Assembly (NCBI RefSeq): GCF_016862075.1
Contig: NZ_BOMG01000128.1
Span: 1-47,423, forward strand
Source: Actinoplanes couchii
GTDB lineage: Bacteria; Actinomycetota; Actinomycetes; Mycobacteriales; Micromonosporaceae
Reading direction: 5' to 3'
DNA length: 47,423 nucleotides
In this document: in pieces, positions 1 to 12,000 of the stretch
Position numbering within the stretch: position 1 is the stretch's first letter
Layout: the number at the start of each line of letters is the position of its first letter
Position numbers and translations under genes: made by a program
The notes under the pieces: model-generated
The model's database searches: none
What the model saw: only the letters and a program-made list of their open reading frames with translations
Told to the model about the DNA's origin: nothing

Positions 1-1
1 C

Positions 2-3000
2 ACCAACGCGCACGTGATCCTCGAACAGGCCACACCTGAGGAGCCGGTGCCGGCCGAGCGCCCGGCCGGCACCGTGCCGTGGGTGCTGTCCGCGCCGTCC
101 GGGACCGCGCTGGCCGCGCAGGCGGAGCGCCTCCTGGCGTACGAGGGCGATCCGTTCGACACGGGCCGGTCGCTGGTCACCACCCGCGCCTCGTTCGGCA
201 CCCGGGCCGTCCTGCTGCCGGAGAGCGACGCGGACCGGCCGGCCCTGCTGCAGGCCCTCGCCGACACCGCGGAGACGCCGGGAATCGTCCGCGGCACCGC
301 CGTCACCGGCCCCCGGGTGGCATTCGTCTTCCCCGGGCAGGGGTCGCAGTGGGTCGGCATGGCGCGCGAGCTGCTCGCCGCCGACGCCACCTTCGCCGAG
401 CGGATGCGCGAGTGCGCGGCGGCGCTGAGCGACCACACCGACTGGTCGCTGCTCGACGTGCTCGACGACCCCGCGGCGCTGGCCCGGGTCGACGTGGTGC
501 AGCCGGTCCTGTTCGCGGTCATGGTGTCGCTGGCCGGGACCTGGCGCACGTACGGCGTCGAGCCGGCCGCTGTGATCGGGCACAGCCAGGGCGAGATCGC
601 CGCCGCTTGCGTCGCCGGCGGCCTGACCCTCGCCGACGCGGCCCGCGTGGTCGCCCTGCGCAGCCGGGCCCTGGTCGCGCTGGCGGGGCAGGGCGGCATG
701 GCCGTCGTGCCGGCCCCGCCCGAGCAGGTTGCCGAGCGGATCCGGCCGTGGGGCGAGCGCCTCGCGATCGCCGCCGTCAACGGTCCCGCCTCGGTGGTCG
801 TCTCGGGTGAGACCGCCGCGCTCGACGAGCTCGTGGCCGCCTGCGGCGACCTTCGCGTCCGGCGGGTGGACGTGGACTACGGATCGCACTCCGCGCAGGT
901 CGAACAGATCGAGCGGCAGCTCGCCGAGGCCCTGGCCCCGATCCGCCCGCGCTCCTCGGCCACACCGTTCTACTCGGCGCTGACCGGCGAGCTGTTGGAC
1001 ACGGCGGCGCTCGACGCCGGCTACTGGTATCGCAACCTGCGGCACACCGTCCGGTTCGAGTCCGCCGTGCGCCTCGCGGCCGAGCACGGTCACACCGTCT
1101 TCCTCGAGGTGAGCCCGCACCCGGTGCTCGTGCCGGCGATGCGGGAGATCGCCGAGACCCTCGACTCCGACGTCGCCGTGCTCGGCACGCTGCGCCGCGA
1201 CGAGGGCGGGCCGCGCCGCTGGCGCACGGCCCTGGCCGAGGCGTACGTGCGGGGCGTGGCCGTGGACTGGACGGTGCTCTACCCCGGTGGCCGGACGATC
1301 GATCTGCCCACCTACGCGTTCCAGCGCCGCCGATTCTGGCCGGACACGCTGCTCGCGGCCGCCGGGGACGTGACCGGGCTGGGACTCACCAGGGTCGAGC
1401 ACCCGCTGCTGCGCACCGTGACCACGCCGGCCGGCACCGACACCCGCATGCTCAGCGGCTCGGTGTCGATGCGAGCGCACCCGTGGGTGGCCGACCACCG
1501 GGTGCTCGACTCGGCGGTGCTGCCCGGCAGCGCCTATGTGGACCTGGCGATCCGGGCCGGTGACGAGGTCTCCTGCCCGCGGATCGAGGAGCTCGTCCTG
1601 GAGACGCCCCTGGTCGTGCCGGCGCAGGGCGCGGTGCGGCTCCAGGTCACGGTGGGTACGCCGGACGAGGCGGGCCGCCGGAGCCTGGAGGTGCACGCGT
1701 GCCGCGACGGCGGCGACTGGGCCCGGCACGCCGCCGGGGTACTCGGCCCGGCCGTGGACCGGGTCGCCGAGGACCTCGCCGCCTGGCCGCCGCCGGGCGC
1801 CGCCGCGGTGCCGCTGGGCGACTTCTACGAGCGGGTGTCCGCGACCGGCGTCGACTACGGGCCGGTATTCCGCGGCCTGCGGGCGGCCTGGCGGGACGGT
1901 GACCGGGTCTACGCCGAGGTCGAGCTGCCCGAGGCGCAGCGCGGGGCGGCCGCCTCGTTCGGCCTGCATCCCGCGCTGCTGGACGCCGCGCTGCACGCCA
2001 CCGGGCTCACTGCGGACCGGGACGGCGCCGCACACCTGCCCTTCACATGGTCGGACGTCGAATTGTCGGCGTCCGGCGCCACCGCGGCCCGGGTGCTCAT
2101 CACGCCGGCGGGCCCGGGCGCGACGACGGTGCTGCTCGCCGACGGGACCGGTGCGCCGGTGGCGTACGTGGGCTCGCTGACCGCCCGGCCGGTCGCCGAC
2201 GGTGGCATCGCCGGCACCGCGCCGCTCTACGGCCTGGACTGGGTGGAGGCCGCCGGGCAGGCCGAGTCGGGGCGCTGGGCCGAACTCGGCGACACCGGCC
2301 TCGCCGTCGGCGGCGACCGCTACGCCGACCTGGCCGGCGTGCTCGGGGCCGAGGTGCTACCGGACGTGGTGTTCGCCGCAGCCCCGGCCGCGTCCGGCGA
2401 CGACGTTCCCGCCGCCGTCCACGAGAACACTCGCGCAGCGCTCACGCTGCTGCAGTCCTGGCTGGCCGAGCCGCGTCTCACCGGGGTCCGGCTGGTGCTG
2501 ACCATCCGCGGCACGGTGGCCGGCGCGGCCGTACGGGGACTGGCCCGCTCGGCGCAGTCCGAGCACCCCGGCGCTCTCGTGCTGCTGGACGCCGGCGCCG
2601 GGACGGTACCCCATGCGGCCCTCGCCGTGGCCGCGGCCGGCGACGAGAACGAGATCGCCGTCCGTGACGGCCGGGTGTTCGCGGCCCGGCTGGCCCGGCT
2701 CTCCGCGTCGGCCGGGGAGCGGCCCGCACTCGGCTCCGGCACCGTCGTGGTCACCGGCGGCACCGGCGTGCTCGGCCGGCTCCTGGCCCGGCACCTGGTC
2801 ACCGCGTACGGCGTCCGCCATCTGCTGCTGCTGAGCCGCGGTGGCGGGCCGGTCGAGGACCTCGGCGCCGACGTGACCGTCCGGGCCTGCGACGTCGCCG
2901 ACCGGGACGCGCTGGCCGCCGCGCTGGCCGCGGTGCCCGCCGAGTATCCGGTGACCGCCGTCGTGCACGCGGCCGGTGTGCTGGATGACGGCCTGATCGG

Positions 3001-6000
3001 GTCGTTGACCCCGGACCGGCTCGACGCGGTGCTGCGGCCCAAGGTGGACGCTGCCTGGCACCTGCACGAGCTGACCCGCGACCTGAAGCTGACGGCGTTC
3101 GTGATGTTCTCCTCGGCGGCCGGCACGCTCGGCAGCGCCGGGCAGGGCAACTACGCGGCCGCCAACACGTTCCTCGACGCGCTGGCCGCCCACCGCCGGG
3201 AACTGGGGCTGCCGGGGCAGTCACTGGCCTGGGGGTTCTGGGCCGATCGCTCCGGGCTCACCGGCCGGCTCTCCGGCCGCGACCTCGACCGTCTGACCCG
3301 CACCGGGATCCGCCCGCTGCCGGCGGCCGAGGCCCTGGCCATGTTCGACGACGCGCTGACCCGGGACGTGCCGGTCGTGGTGCCGGTCGCCTTCACCGGC
3401 ACCGGCGCGCGCGGGCGTCAGCGGCCGGTTCCGCCGCTACTGCGCGGCCTCGTTCACGGGCCCGCCCGGCGCACGGCCGGGCAGGCACAGGACGGTGACC
3501 TGTTCCGGCGCCGGTTGCTCGGGCTGCCGGAGCGCGAGCGCACCGAGTTGATGCTCGCGCTCGTCCGCGACCACGCCGGCGCGGTGCTCGGCCAGGCAGG
3601 CCCGCACGCCGTCGCGCCGGGCCGGCCGTTCCAGGAGCTAGGCTTCGACTCGCTCACGGCGGTCGAACTGCGCAACCGCCTCGCCGCGGCGACCGGCCGG
3701 CGCCTGCCCGCCACGCTGGTCTTCGACTTCCCCACCGCGGCCGAGGTCGCCGAGCACCTGGTCGCCGAGCTGACCGGGGGGCCGGTGCCTGCCGCCGCCG
3801 CACCGGCCACCATGGGCGCCACCGGCGATCCGGTCGCGATCGTCGCGATGAGCTGCCGCTATCCCGGTGGCGTGCGGACGCCGGAGGATCTCTGGCAGCT
3901 GCTCCTGGACGAGGCCGACGCGATCTCGGAGTTCCCGTCCGACCGCGGTTGGGATCTCGACCGGCTGTTCGACACGAGCCGTACGGTGCGGTCGTCCGCT
4001 CGCGAGGGCGGTTTCGTGCACGACATGGCCGACTTCGATCCGGAGGCGTTCGGCATCTCACCGCGCGAGGCGCTCGCGATGGACCCTCAGCAGCGGGTGC
4101 TGCTGGAGACGGCGTGGGAGGCGTTCGAGCGGGCCGGCATCGACGTCACCTCGCTGCGCGGCACACCGACCGGTGTCTTCGCCGGCGTGATGTACCACGA
4201 CTACGCGTCCCGCCTGCACGACGTGGTGCCCGACGAGCTGGTCGGCTATCTGGGCAACGGCAGCGCGGGCAGCGTCGCGTCGGGCCGGGTGGCCTACACG
4301 TTCGGGTTGCAGGGCCCCGCGGTGACCGTCGACACGGCCTGCTCGTCGTCGCTGGTGGCGCTACACCTGGCCTGTCAGTCGCTGCGTCAGGGCGAGAGCT
4401 CCCTGGCCCTGGCCGGCGGTGTCACGCTGATGTCCAGTCCAGCGGTTTTCGTCGAGTTCAGCCGGCACGGCGGGCTGTCCAACGACGGCCGGTGCAAGTC
4501 GTTCGGTGCCGGCGCGGACGGGACCGGCTGGTCCGAGGGCGCCGGCATGGTGCTGCTCGAACGGCTCTCCGACGCCCGCCGCAACGGCCACCCGGTGCTG
4601 GCGGTGATCCGCGGCTCGGCGGTCAACCAGGACGGCGCTTCGAACGGCCTCACCGCGCCGAACGGGCCCGCGCAGCAACGGGTGATCCGGCAGGCCCTGG
4701 CAAGTGCGGGGATCTCGGCGGCCGAGGTGGACGTCGTGGAGGCACACGGCACCGGCACCCGGCTCGGCGACCCGATCGAGGCGCAGGCGCTGCTCGCCAC
4801 CTACGGCCAGGACCGGGACGAGCCGCTGCTGCTCGGCTCGGTCAAGTCGAACCTCGGGCACACGCAGGCCGCCGCCGGCGTCGCCGGCGTGATCAAGACC
4901 GTGCTGGCCCTGCGCCACGGCGTGGTGCCGCGCACGCTGCACGCCGACGAGCCGTCGCCGCAGGTGCCCTGGGACAGCGGTGCGGTGCGGCTGGCCACCG
5001 CGCGCACCTCGTGGCCGGAGCACGGCCGGCCTCGCCGTGCCGGCGTCTCGGGGTTCGGCGTGAGCGGCACCAACGCGCACGTCATCATCGAGGCGGCCGA
5101 ACCCGTCCCGGCGTACACCCCCGAGCCGGCGCCCGGGCCGCTGCTGCCGTGGCTGCTGTCCGCGCGGACGCGCCCGGCGCTGCGCGCGCTGGCCGGCCGG
5201 TTGAGCGGTCACCTCGGCCGGGACCCGAACGCCGTCGCCGCCACGCTTGCCATCTCCCGTGCGGGGCACGACCAGCGGGCCGCGATCGTGGCCGCGGACC
5301 CCGGCGCGCTGGCCGCCGGTCTCACCGCGCTGGCCGCCGGGTCGCCCGCGCCGGGGGTGATCGAGGGAGCGGTCACCACCGGTGGCTTGGCGTTCATGTT
5401 CTCCGGCCAGGGCGCGCAGTACGCCGGGATGGGACGCCGCCTGTACGAGACGTTCCCGGCCTACGCCGCCGCGTTCGACGCCGTGGCCGCCGCGTTCGGC
5501 GATCCGCTCGTACTCGACGGCACGGCCCTGGACGAGACCCGGCACACCCAGCCCGCGCTGTTCGCCGTCGAGGTCGCGCTGGCGGCGCTGCTGCGCGACT
5601 GGGGGATCCGGCCGGACCGGCTGATCGGGCACTCGATCGGCGAGATCGCGGCCGCGCACGTGGCCGGTGTCTTCTCCCTCGCCGACGCCTGCCGGCTGGT
5701 CGCGGCCCGCGGCCGGCTCATGCAGGCCCTGCCGGCCGGCGGCGCGATGGCCGCGATCCAGGCACCGGCCGCCGAGGTGGCCGCGACGCTCCCCGCGACG
5801 GTCGGCGTGGCCGCGGTCAACGGGCCGTCCTCCACCGTGATCTCGGGCGCGGGCGCGGCGGTCGAGCGGGTGACCCGGCTCTGGGCCGAGCGTGGCAGGC
5901 GGACCCGCCGGCTGCGGGTGAGCCACGCCTTCCACTCGCCGCTGATGTACCCGATGCTGGCCGACTACGAGCGGGTGGTGCGCGAGCTGCGCCCGGCCGC

Positions 6001-9000
6001 TCCGGTGCTGCCCGTGGTGTCCACGGTGACCGGTGAGCTGCTCACCGCCGAGCAGGCGACCTCGGCCGAGTACTGGGTGGACCAGGTCCGGGCCACCGTG
6101 CGGTTCGCCGACGGCGCCCGGGCGCTGGAGCGGCTCGGTACCGGCACGTTCCTCGAGGTGGGCCCCGGCGGCGGCCTGGCGCCCATGGTCACCGAGACGC
6201 TCGGCGGGGACGTCGCCTCGATCGCGACCCTGCGGCCCGACCGGGACGAGACGGTGGCGGTGCTGTCGGCCGCCGCCGGCCTCCATGTCCGCGGCGTCCC
6301 CCTGGACAGCGCCCGGCTCTTCGGTGCCGGGGGCCCGCGTGCCGATCTGCCCACCTATCCGTTCCAGCGCCGCCGCTTCTGGCTCGAACCGCACGCCGCC
6401 GCGGCGGCCGGAAGCACTGGTGGCCGCCGCTACCACGAGCGGTGGCGGAAACTGCCTGAGCCGGAGCCGCGCACGCTGGAGGGCACCTGGCTGCTCGTCG
6501 GGCCGGACGACGTGGGCATCGGCGCCGTGCTGACCGCGCACGGCGTGCGGGTCCGCACCGCCGCCACGGCCGCCGACCTGGCCGGCCACGGCGAGGTGAC
6601 CGGCGTTCTCTCGCTGCTCGCCCTCGACGACCGGCCGTCGCCGGAGCACCCCGTGCTTCCGCTCGGCGTGCCCGCGACGCTCGCGCTGATCGAGCGGCTG
6701 GCCGAGGCCGGGGTCGGTGCCCCGGTGTGGAGCGTGACCCGCGCGGCGACGGACGCCGGCGGTGACACCGACGCGCCGGTGCAGCCCGCGCAGAGCCTGC
6801 TGTGGGGCCTCGGCCGGGTGATCGCGCTGGAGCATCCGGACCGGTGGGGCGGCCTCGTCGACCTCCCCGCCGACCCGGATGCCGCATCGCTGGCCTGCCT
6901 GCCCGGCGTGCTCGGCGGCCCGGAGGACCAGGTCGCCCTGCGGCCCGCCGCGGCGTACGCGCGCCGGCTGGTCCGGGCGCGGCCGCCGACGGGCCGGCCG
7001 GCGTGGACGCCGCGCGGCACCGTGCTGATCACCGGCGGCACCGGCGCGGTGGCCGGGCACATCGCGCGGCACCTGGCCGAGGCGGGCGCCGAGCACCTCG
7101 TCCTGCTGAGCCGCCGTGGTCCCGGCGCGCCCGGCGCGGACGAGCTCGCCGCGGGCCTGCGGCGCCGTGGCGCCGAGGTGACGCTGATCGCCGGTGACGT
7201 GGCCGACCGGGGCGTGCTCGAAGCCGTGCTGGCCGAGTACCCCCCGTCCGCGGTGGTCCACGCCGCCGGCGTGAGCACCGTCGCCCCGCTGGCCGGAACC
7301 GATCCGGCCGCCTTCGCCGCGATCGTGGAGGCCAAGGTGGCCGGCGCGGCCCACCTGGACGAGCTGCTGGCCGGCCGGCCGCTGGACGCGCTCGTCCTGT
7401 GTTCCTCGATCGCCGCCACCTGGGGTGCCGGGGGCCAGGGCGCGTACGCCTCGGCCAACGCCTTCCTGGACGGGCTGGCTCGCCGGCGGCGGGCGCTCGG
7501 CCGGGCCGCCACGTCGATCGCCTTCGGGGCGTGGGCCGGTGACGGCATGGCGGAGAAGGACGAACTGGTCCGTCGCGGGGTTCTTCCGATGGACCCGGAG
7601 CACGCGGTGGCCGCCCTCGTGCGGGCGGTCGGCGACGGCGACACCACGGTCACCGTGGCCGACATCGACTGGGCTCGGTTCGCTCCGCTCTTCTCCTCGG
7701 TTCGGCCGGCGCCGCTCTTCGGAGACCTGCCGGAGGCCCGGGACGCCGTGGCCGTGCCGACCGCCGCGGTCACACCGGCCGTGGCCCTCGACGGGCTGTC
7801 CGGGCCGCGCCGCCACCGGCGGGTGCTGGACCTGGTCCGGGCCCACGCGGCGGCCGTGCTCGGGCACACCGACCCGATCCCGGCCGACCGTGGGTTCCAG
7901 GACCTCGGCTTCGACTCGCTGATCGCCGTCGAGTTCCGTAACCGGCTCGCCACGGCCACCGGGCTGGCCCTGCCCACCACGCTCGCCTTCGACTACCCGG
8001 CGGCCGGTCTGCTCACCGACCATCTCCTCGCGCTGCTGACCGGGGAGGGCGAGGAGGCCGCCGAGGAGGTGGGGGAGCGCCCGGGCACCGACGAGCCGGT
8101 CGCCATCATCGGGATGGCGTGCCGCTTCCCCGGCGGCGTCCGGTCCCCCGACGACCTCTGGCGGCTGGTCCGCGACGGGACCGACGCGATCTCGGAGTTC
8201 CCGGGCGACCGGGGCTGGGACCTCGACGCGCTCTACGACGCGGACCCGGAGCGCCCCGGCACGTCGTACACCCGTGCGGGTGGCTTCCTCAGCGACGCGC
8301 CGGGCTTCGACGCCGGCTTCTTCCGGATCGGCCCGCGCGAGGCGCTGGCGATGGACCCCCAGCAGCGGCTGCTGCTGGAGACCGCCTGGGAGGCGGTGGA
8401 GCGGGCCGGCCTCGACCCGCACGGGCTGCGCGGCACCCGCACGGGAGTCTTCGTCGGCACCAACGGGCAGGACTACGCGTTCCTGGCGCACGCCTCTGGT
8501 GAGGACCTCGGCGGCTACGTCGGCACCGGCAACGGCGCGGCGGCGGTCTCCGGCCGCATCTCCTACACGTTCGGGCTGGAGGGCCCGGCGCTGACCGTCG
8601 ACACGGCGTGCTCCTCGTCGCTGGTGGCGCTGCACCTGGCCGCCCAGTCGCTGCGCCGCGGCGAGAGCACTCTGGCGCTGGCCGGCGGCGCCGCGGTGAT
8701 GGCCACCCCGGCGGCCTTCGTCGAGTTCAGCAGACAGCGGGCGCTGGCCCCCGACGGCCGCTGCAAGGCGTTCGCCGAGGAGGCGGACGGCACCGGCTGG
8801 GGCGAGGGCGTCGGCGTCCTGCTGCTCGAACGGCTGTCCGACGCCCGCCGCAACGGCCACCGGGTGCTCGCTGTGGTGCGCGGTTCGGCGGTCAACCAGG
8901 ACGGCGCCAGCAGCGGGTTCTCCGCGCCGAACGGGCTGGCGCAGCAGCGGGTGATCCGAGGTGCACTCGCCGACGCCCGGCTCGAGGCGGCCGACGTGGA

Positions 9001-12000
9001 CGCCGTCGAGGCGCACGGCACCGGCACCGCACTCGGCGATCCGATCGAGGCGCAGGCGCTGCTGGCCACCTACGGCCGGGACCGGGCACGCCCGCTGCTC
9101 CTGGGCTCGGTGAAGTCGAACATCGGCCACACCCAGGCGGCCGCCGGCGTGGCCGGTGTGATCAAGATGGTGCTGGCCATGCGGAACGGCACGCTGCCGA
9201 AGTCGCTGCACGCCGAGCGGCCGACCTCGCACGTGAACTGGTCCTCCGGTGCGGTCGAGCTGCTCGGCGAAGCCGTGGACTGGCCCGCGACCGGCCGCCC
9301 GCGCCGGGCCGGCGTCTCGGCCTTCGGCGTGACCGGCACGAACGCGCACGTCGTGCTCGAACTGCCCATCGAACCCGAGGAGGAGCAGCGGCCGGAGCCG
9401 CTTCCCGCCATCCCGTGGGTGGTCTCCGCCCGCGACGAGGCCGCCCTACGGGAACAGCTCGCACGGCTGGCGGAGGTGCGGGTGGACCCCGTCGACGTCG
9501 GCTACACGCTCGCCGCGAGCCGGGCCACGATGGAGCACCGCGCGGTCCTGATCGGCGCCGACCGCGGCGAGCTGCTGCGTGCGGCCGAGGCCGGCGCCGG
9601 CGTGACCGGCCGAGCCCGGCCCGCCCCCCGAGTCGTGTTCGTCTTCCCCGGGCAGGGCGCGCAATGGGCCGGCATGGCCACCGAGCTGCTGGCCACCTCG
9701 CCGGTCTTCGCCGCCCGGATGGCCGAGTGCGCCGCGGCGCTGCGCCCGTACACGGACTGGTCCCTGCACGACGCACTCGCCGACGACAGGGCCCTGGCCC
9801 GCGTCGACGTCGTGCAACCGGTGCTGTTCGCGGTGATGCTCTCGCTGGCCGAGGTGTGGCGCTCGTGGGGCGTCGAGCCGGACGCGGTGATCGGCCACTC
9901 GCAGGGCGAGATCGCCGCCGCCGTGATCGCCGGCGCGCTGTCGCTCGACGACGGCGCCCGCGTGGTGGCGCTGCGCAGCCGCGCCCTGGTCGCGCTGGCC
10001 GGCGGGGGCGGCATGGTGTCGGTGGCGGTCTCGGCCGAGCGGGCGCGGCAGCTGATCGGCGACGGCCTCTCGCTGGCCGCGGTCAACGGGCCCGCCTCGG
10101 TGGTCGTGTCGGGCACTTCGGCGGCTCTGGACGACCTCGTCGACCGGGCTACCGCGATGGGCGTCCGCACCCGCCGGATCGAGGTCGACTACGCCTCGCA
10201 CTCCGCGCTCGTCGAGCCGATCCGGGCCGAGGTGCTCGACGCCCTGGCGCCGGTGCGGCCGCGCGCGGCCGAGGTGCCGTGCTATTCGACGGTGACCGGG
10301 GAGCCGGCCGACACGACGGAGTGGGACGCGGGCTACTGGTATCGCAATCTGCGTGGCACCGTGCGCTTCGAGGCCGCGGCGAAGGCGGCGGCCGGTGCCG
10401 GGCCGGTCTGCTTCGTCGAGGTCAGCCCGCACCCGGTGCTCGCGGCGGCGGTGCAGGAGCTCGACGGCGACGTGCTGGCCTGCGGCACGCTGCGCCGGGG
10501 TGAGGGCGGCATCCGCCGCCTGCTCGAATCGGCCGCCGAGGTATTCGCCTACGGTGTGCCGGTCACCTGGCCCCGCGTGTTCGACGGCACCGGGGCGCGC
10601 CCGGTGGAGTTGCCCACCTACCCGTTCCAGCACGAGCGCTACTGGCTCACGGTGGCTCCCGCGCGTACCGGCCTGCTCCAGGTCGACTGGCCGGCCCGGC
10701 CGGCCGCCCCCGCGGCGCCGGGACGCTGGGCCGCGCTCGGCGGCGACTGGGACGTGCCCACCTACCCGGACCTCGCCGCGCTCCGCGAGGCGGGGCCGGT
10801 TCCCGATGTTCTGCTGGCGCGCGCCGGGGACGTCCAGGAAGTGCTGGCGCTGATGCAGGGGTGGCTCGCCGACGAGGCCACGGCCGCCGCCACGCTGGCC
10901 GTCGTGACCTCGGGCGCGATCGCGACGGCGCCCCGCGAGGACGTGACCGACCTGGACGCCGCCGGGGTGTGGGGTCTGGTCCGCTCGGCGCAGTCCGAGG
11001 AGCCCGGCCGGATCGTGCTCCTCGACGCCGGGCCGGCCGTCCCGCTCCCCGTGCTGGCCGGCGCGCTGGCCACCGGCGAGCCGCAGATCGCCGTGCGCGG
11101 CCCGGAATTCCGCGTACCGCGCCTGGGGCCCGTCCCACCGGCGGCCACGGCCAAGCCGCCGTTCGACCCCGAAGGCACGGTCCTGGTCACCGGCGGCACC
11201 GGCGGCCTCGGCGTCCTGGTTGCGCGGCACCTGGCCGAGAAACACGGGGTGCGGCACCTGCTGCTGCTCAGCCGCCGCGGCGGCCCGGCGCCGGAGATCG
11301 GCGCGAACGTCACCGTGCGGGCCTGCGACGTGGCCGACCGCGCCCAGTTGGCCGCCGCCCTGGACGCGATCCCGCCCGAGCACCCGCTGACCGCGGTCGT
11401 TCACGCGGCGGGCATCCTCGACGACGCGCTGATCGGCTCACTGCGCCCGGACCAGCTGGACGCGGTGCTGCGGCCGAAGGTGGACGGCGCCCGGCATCTG
11501 CACGAGCTGACCCGCGACCGGGACCTCGCCGCCTTCGTGCTCTTCTCCGCGGCCGCCGGCGTGCTGGGCAACCCCGGCCAGGCGAACTACGCGGCCGCGA
11601 ACACCTATCTGGACGCGCTGGCCGCGCACCGGCGGGCCGGCGGACTGCCCGCCGTGTCGATGGCATGGGGCCTCTGGGCCGACGCCACCACGATGACCGG
11701 TCACGTGGCCCGTGAGCTGTCCCGGCACGGCGGCGTGGTGCCGCTGAGCGCCGAGGCAGGCCTCGCGCTGTTCGACCGGGCGCTCTCGGCCGGCTCCGCC
11801 GCGGTGGTGCCGATGCCGCTCGACATGGCGGCGTTGCGGGCCCAGAACCGGGCCGGTCTGCTGCCGCCGATCCTGGCCGGCCTGCCCGGCGAGGATCGTG
11901 ACCGGCCGGTGGAGGAGGCGCCGGCCGCGGATTCCGGCGTGTTCCTCGGCCGGCTGCGCGCCGCCGGGCCGGCCGAGCGCGAGGAGCTGGTGCTCGACCT

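Noticed and set aside
7015..7600. Module B ketoreductase as inactive because it lacks LDD
   Set aside because: Ser and Tyr are present and the FGAWAGDGM region fits an active A-type domain; lack of LDD only indicates stereochemical type.
4361..9349. Very long minus-strand open frame of about 1660 codons
   Set aside because: It lies wholly antisense to the PKS gene, with low-complexity Gly/Arg/Ala composition and no recognisable domain; it is a by-product of high GC.
3825..9360. Repeated sequence between ketosynthase regions as a mobile or recombination repeat
   Set aside because: The similarity follows conserved KS domain limits and is expected for paralogous modules.
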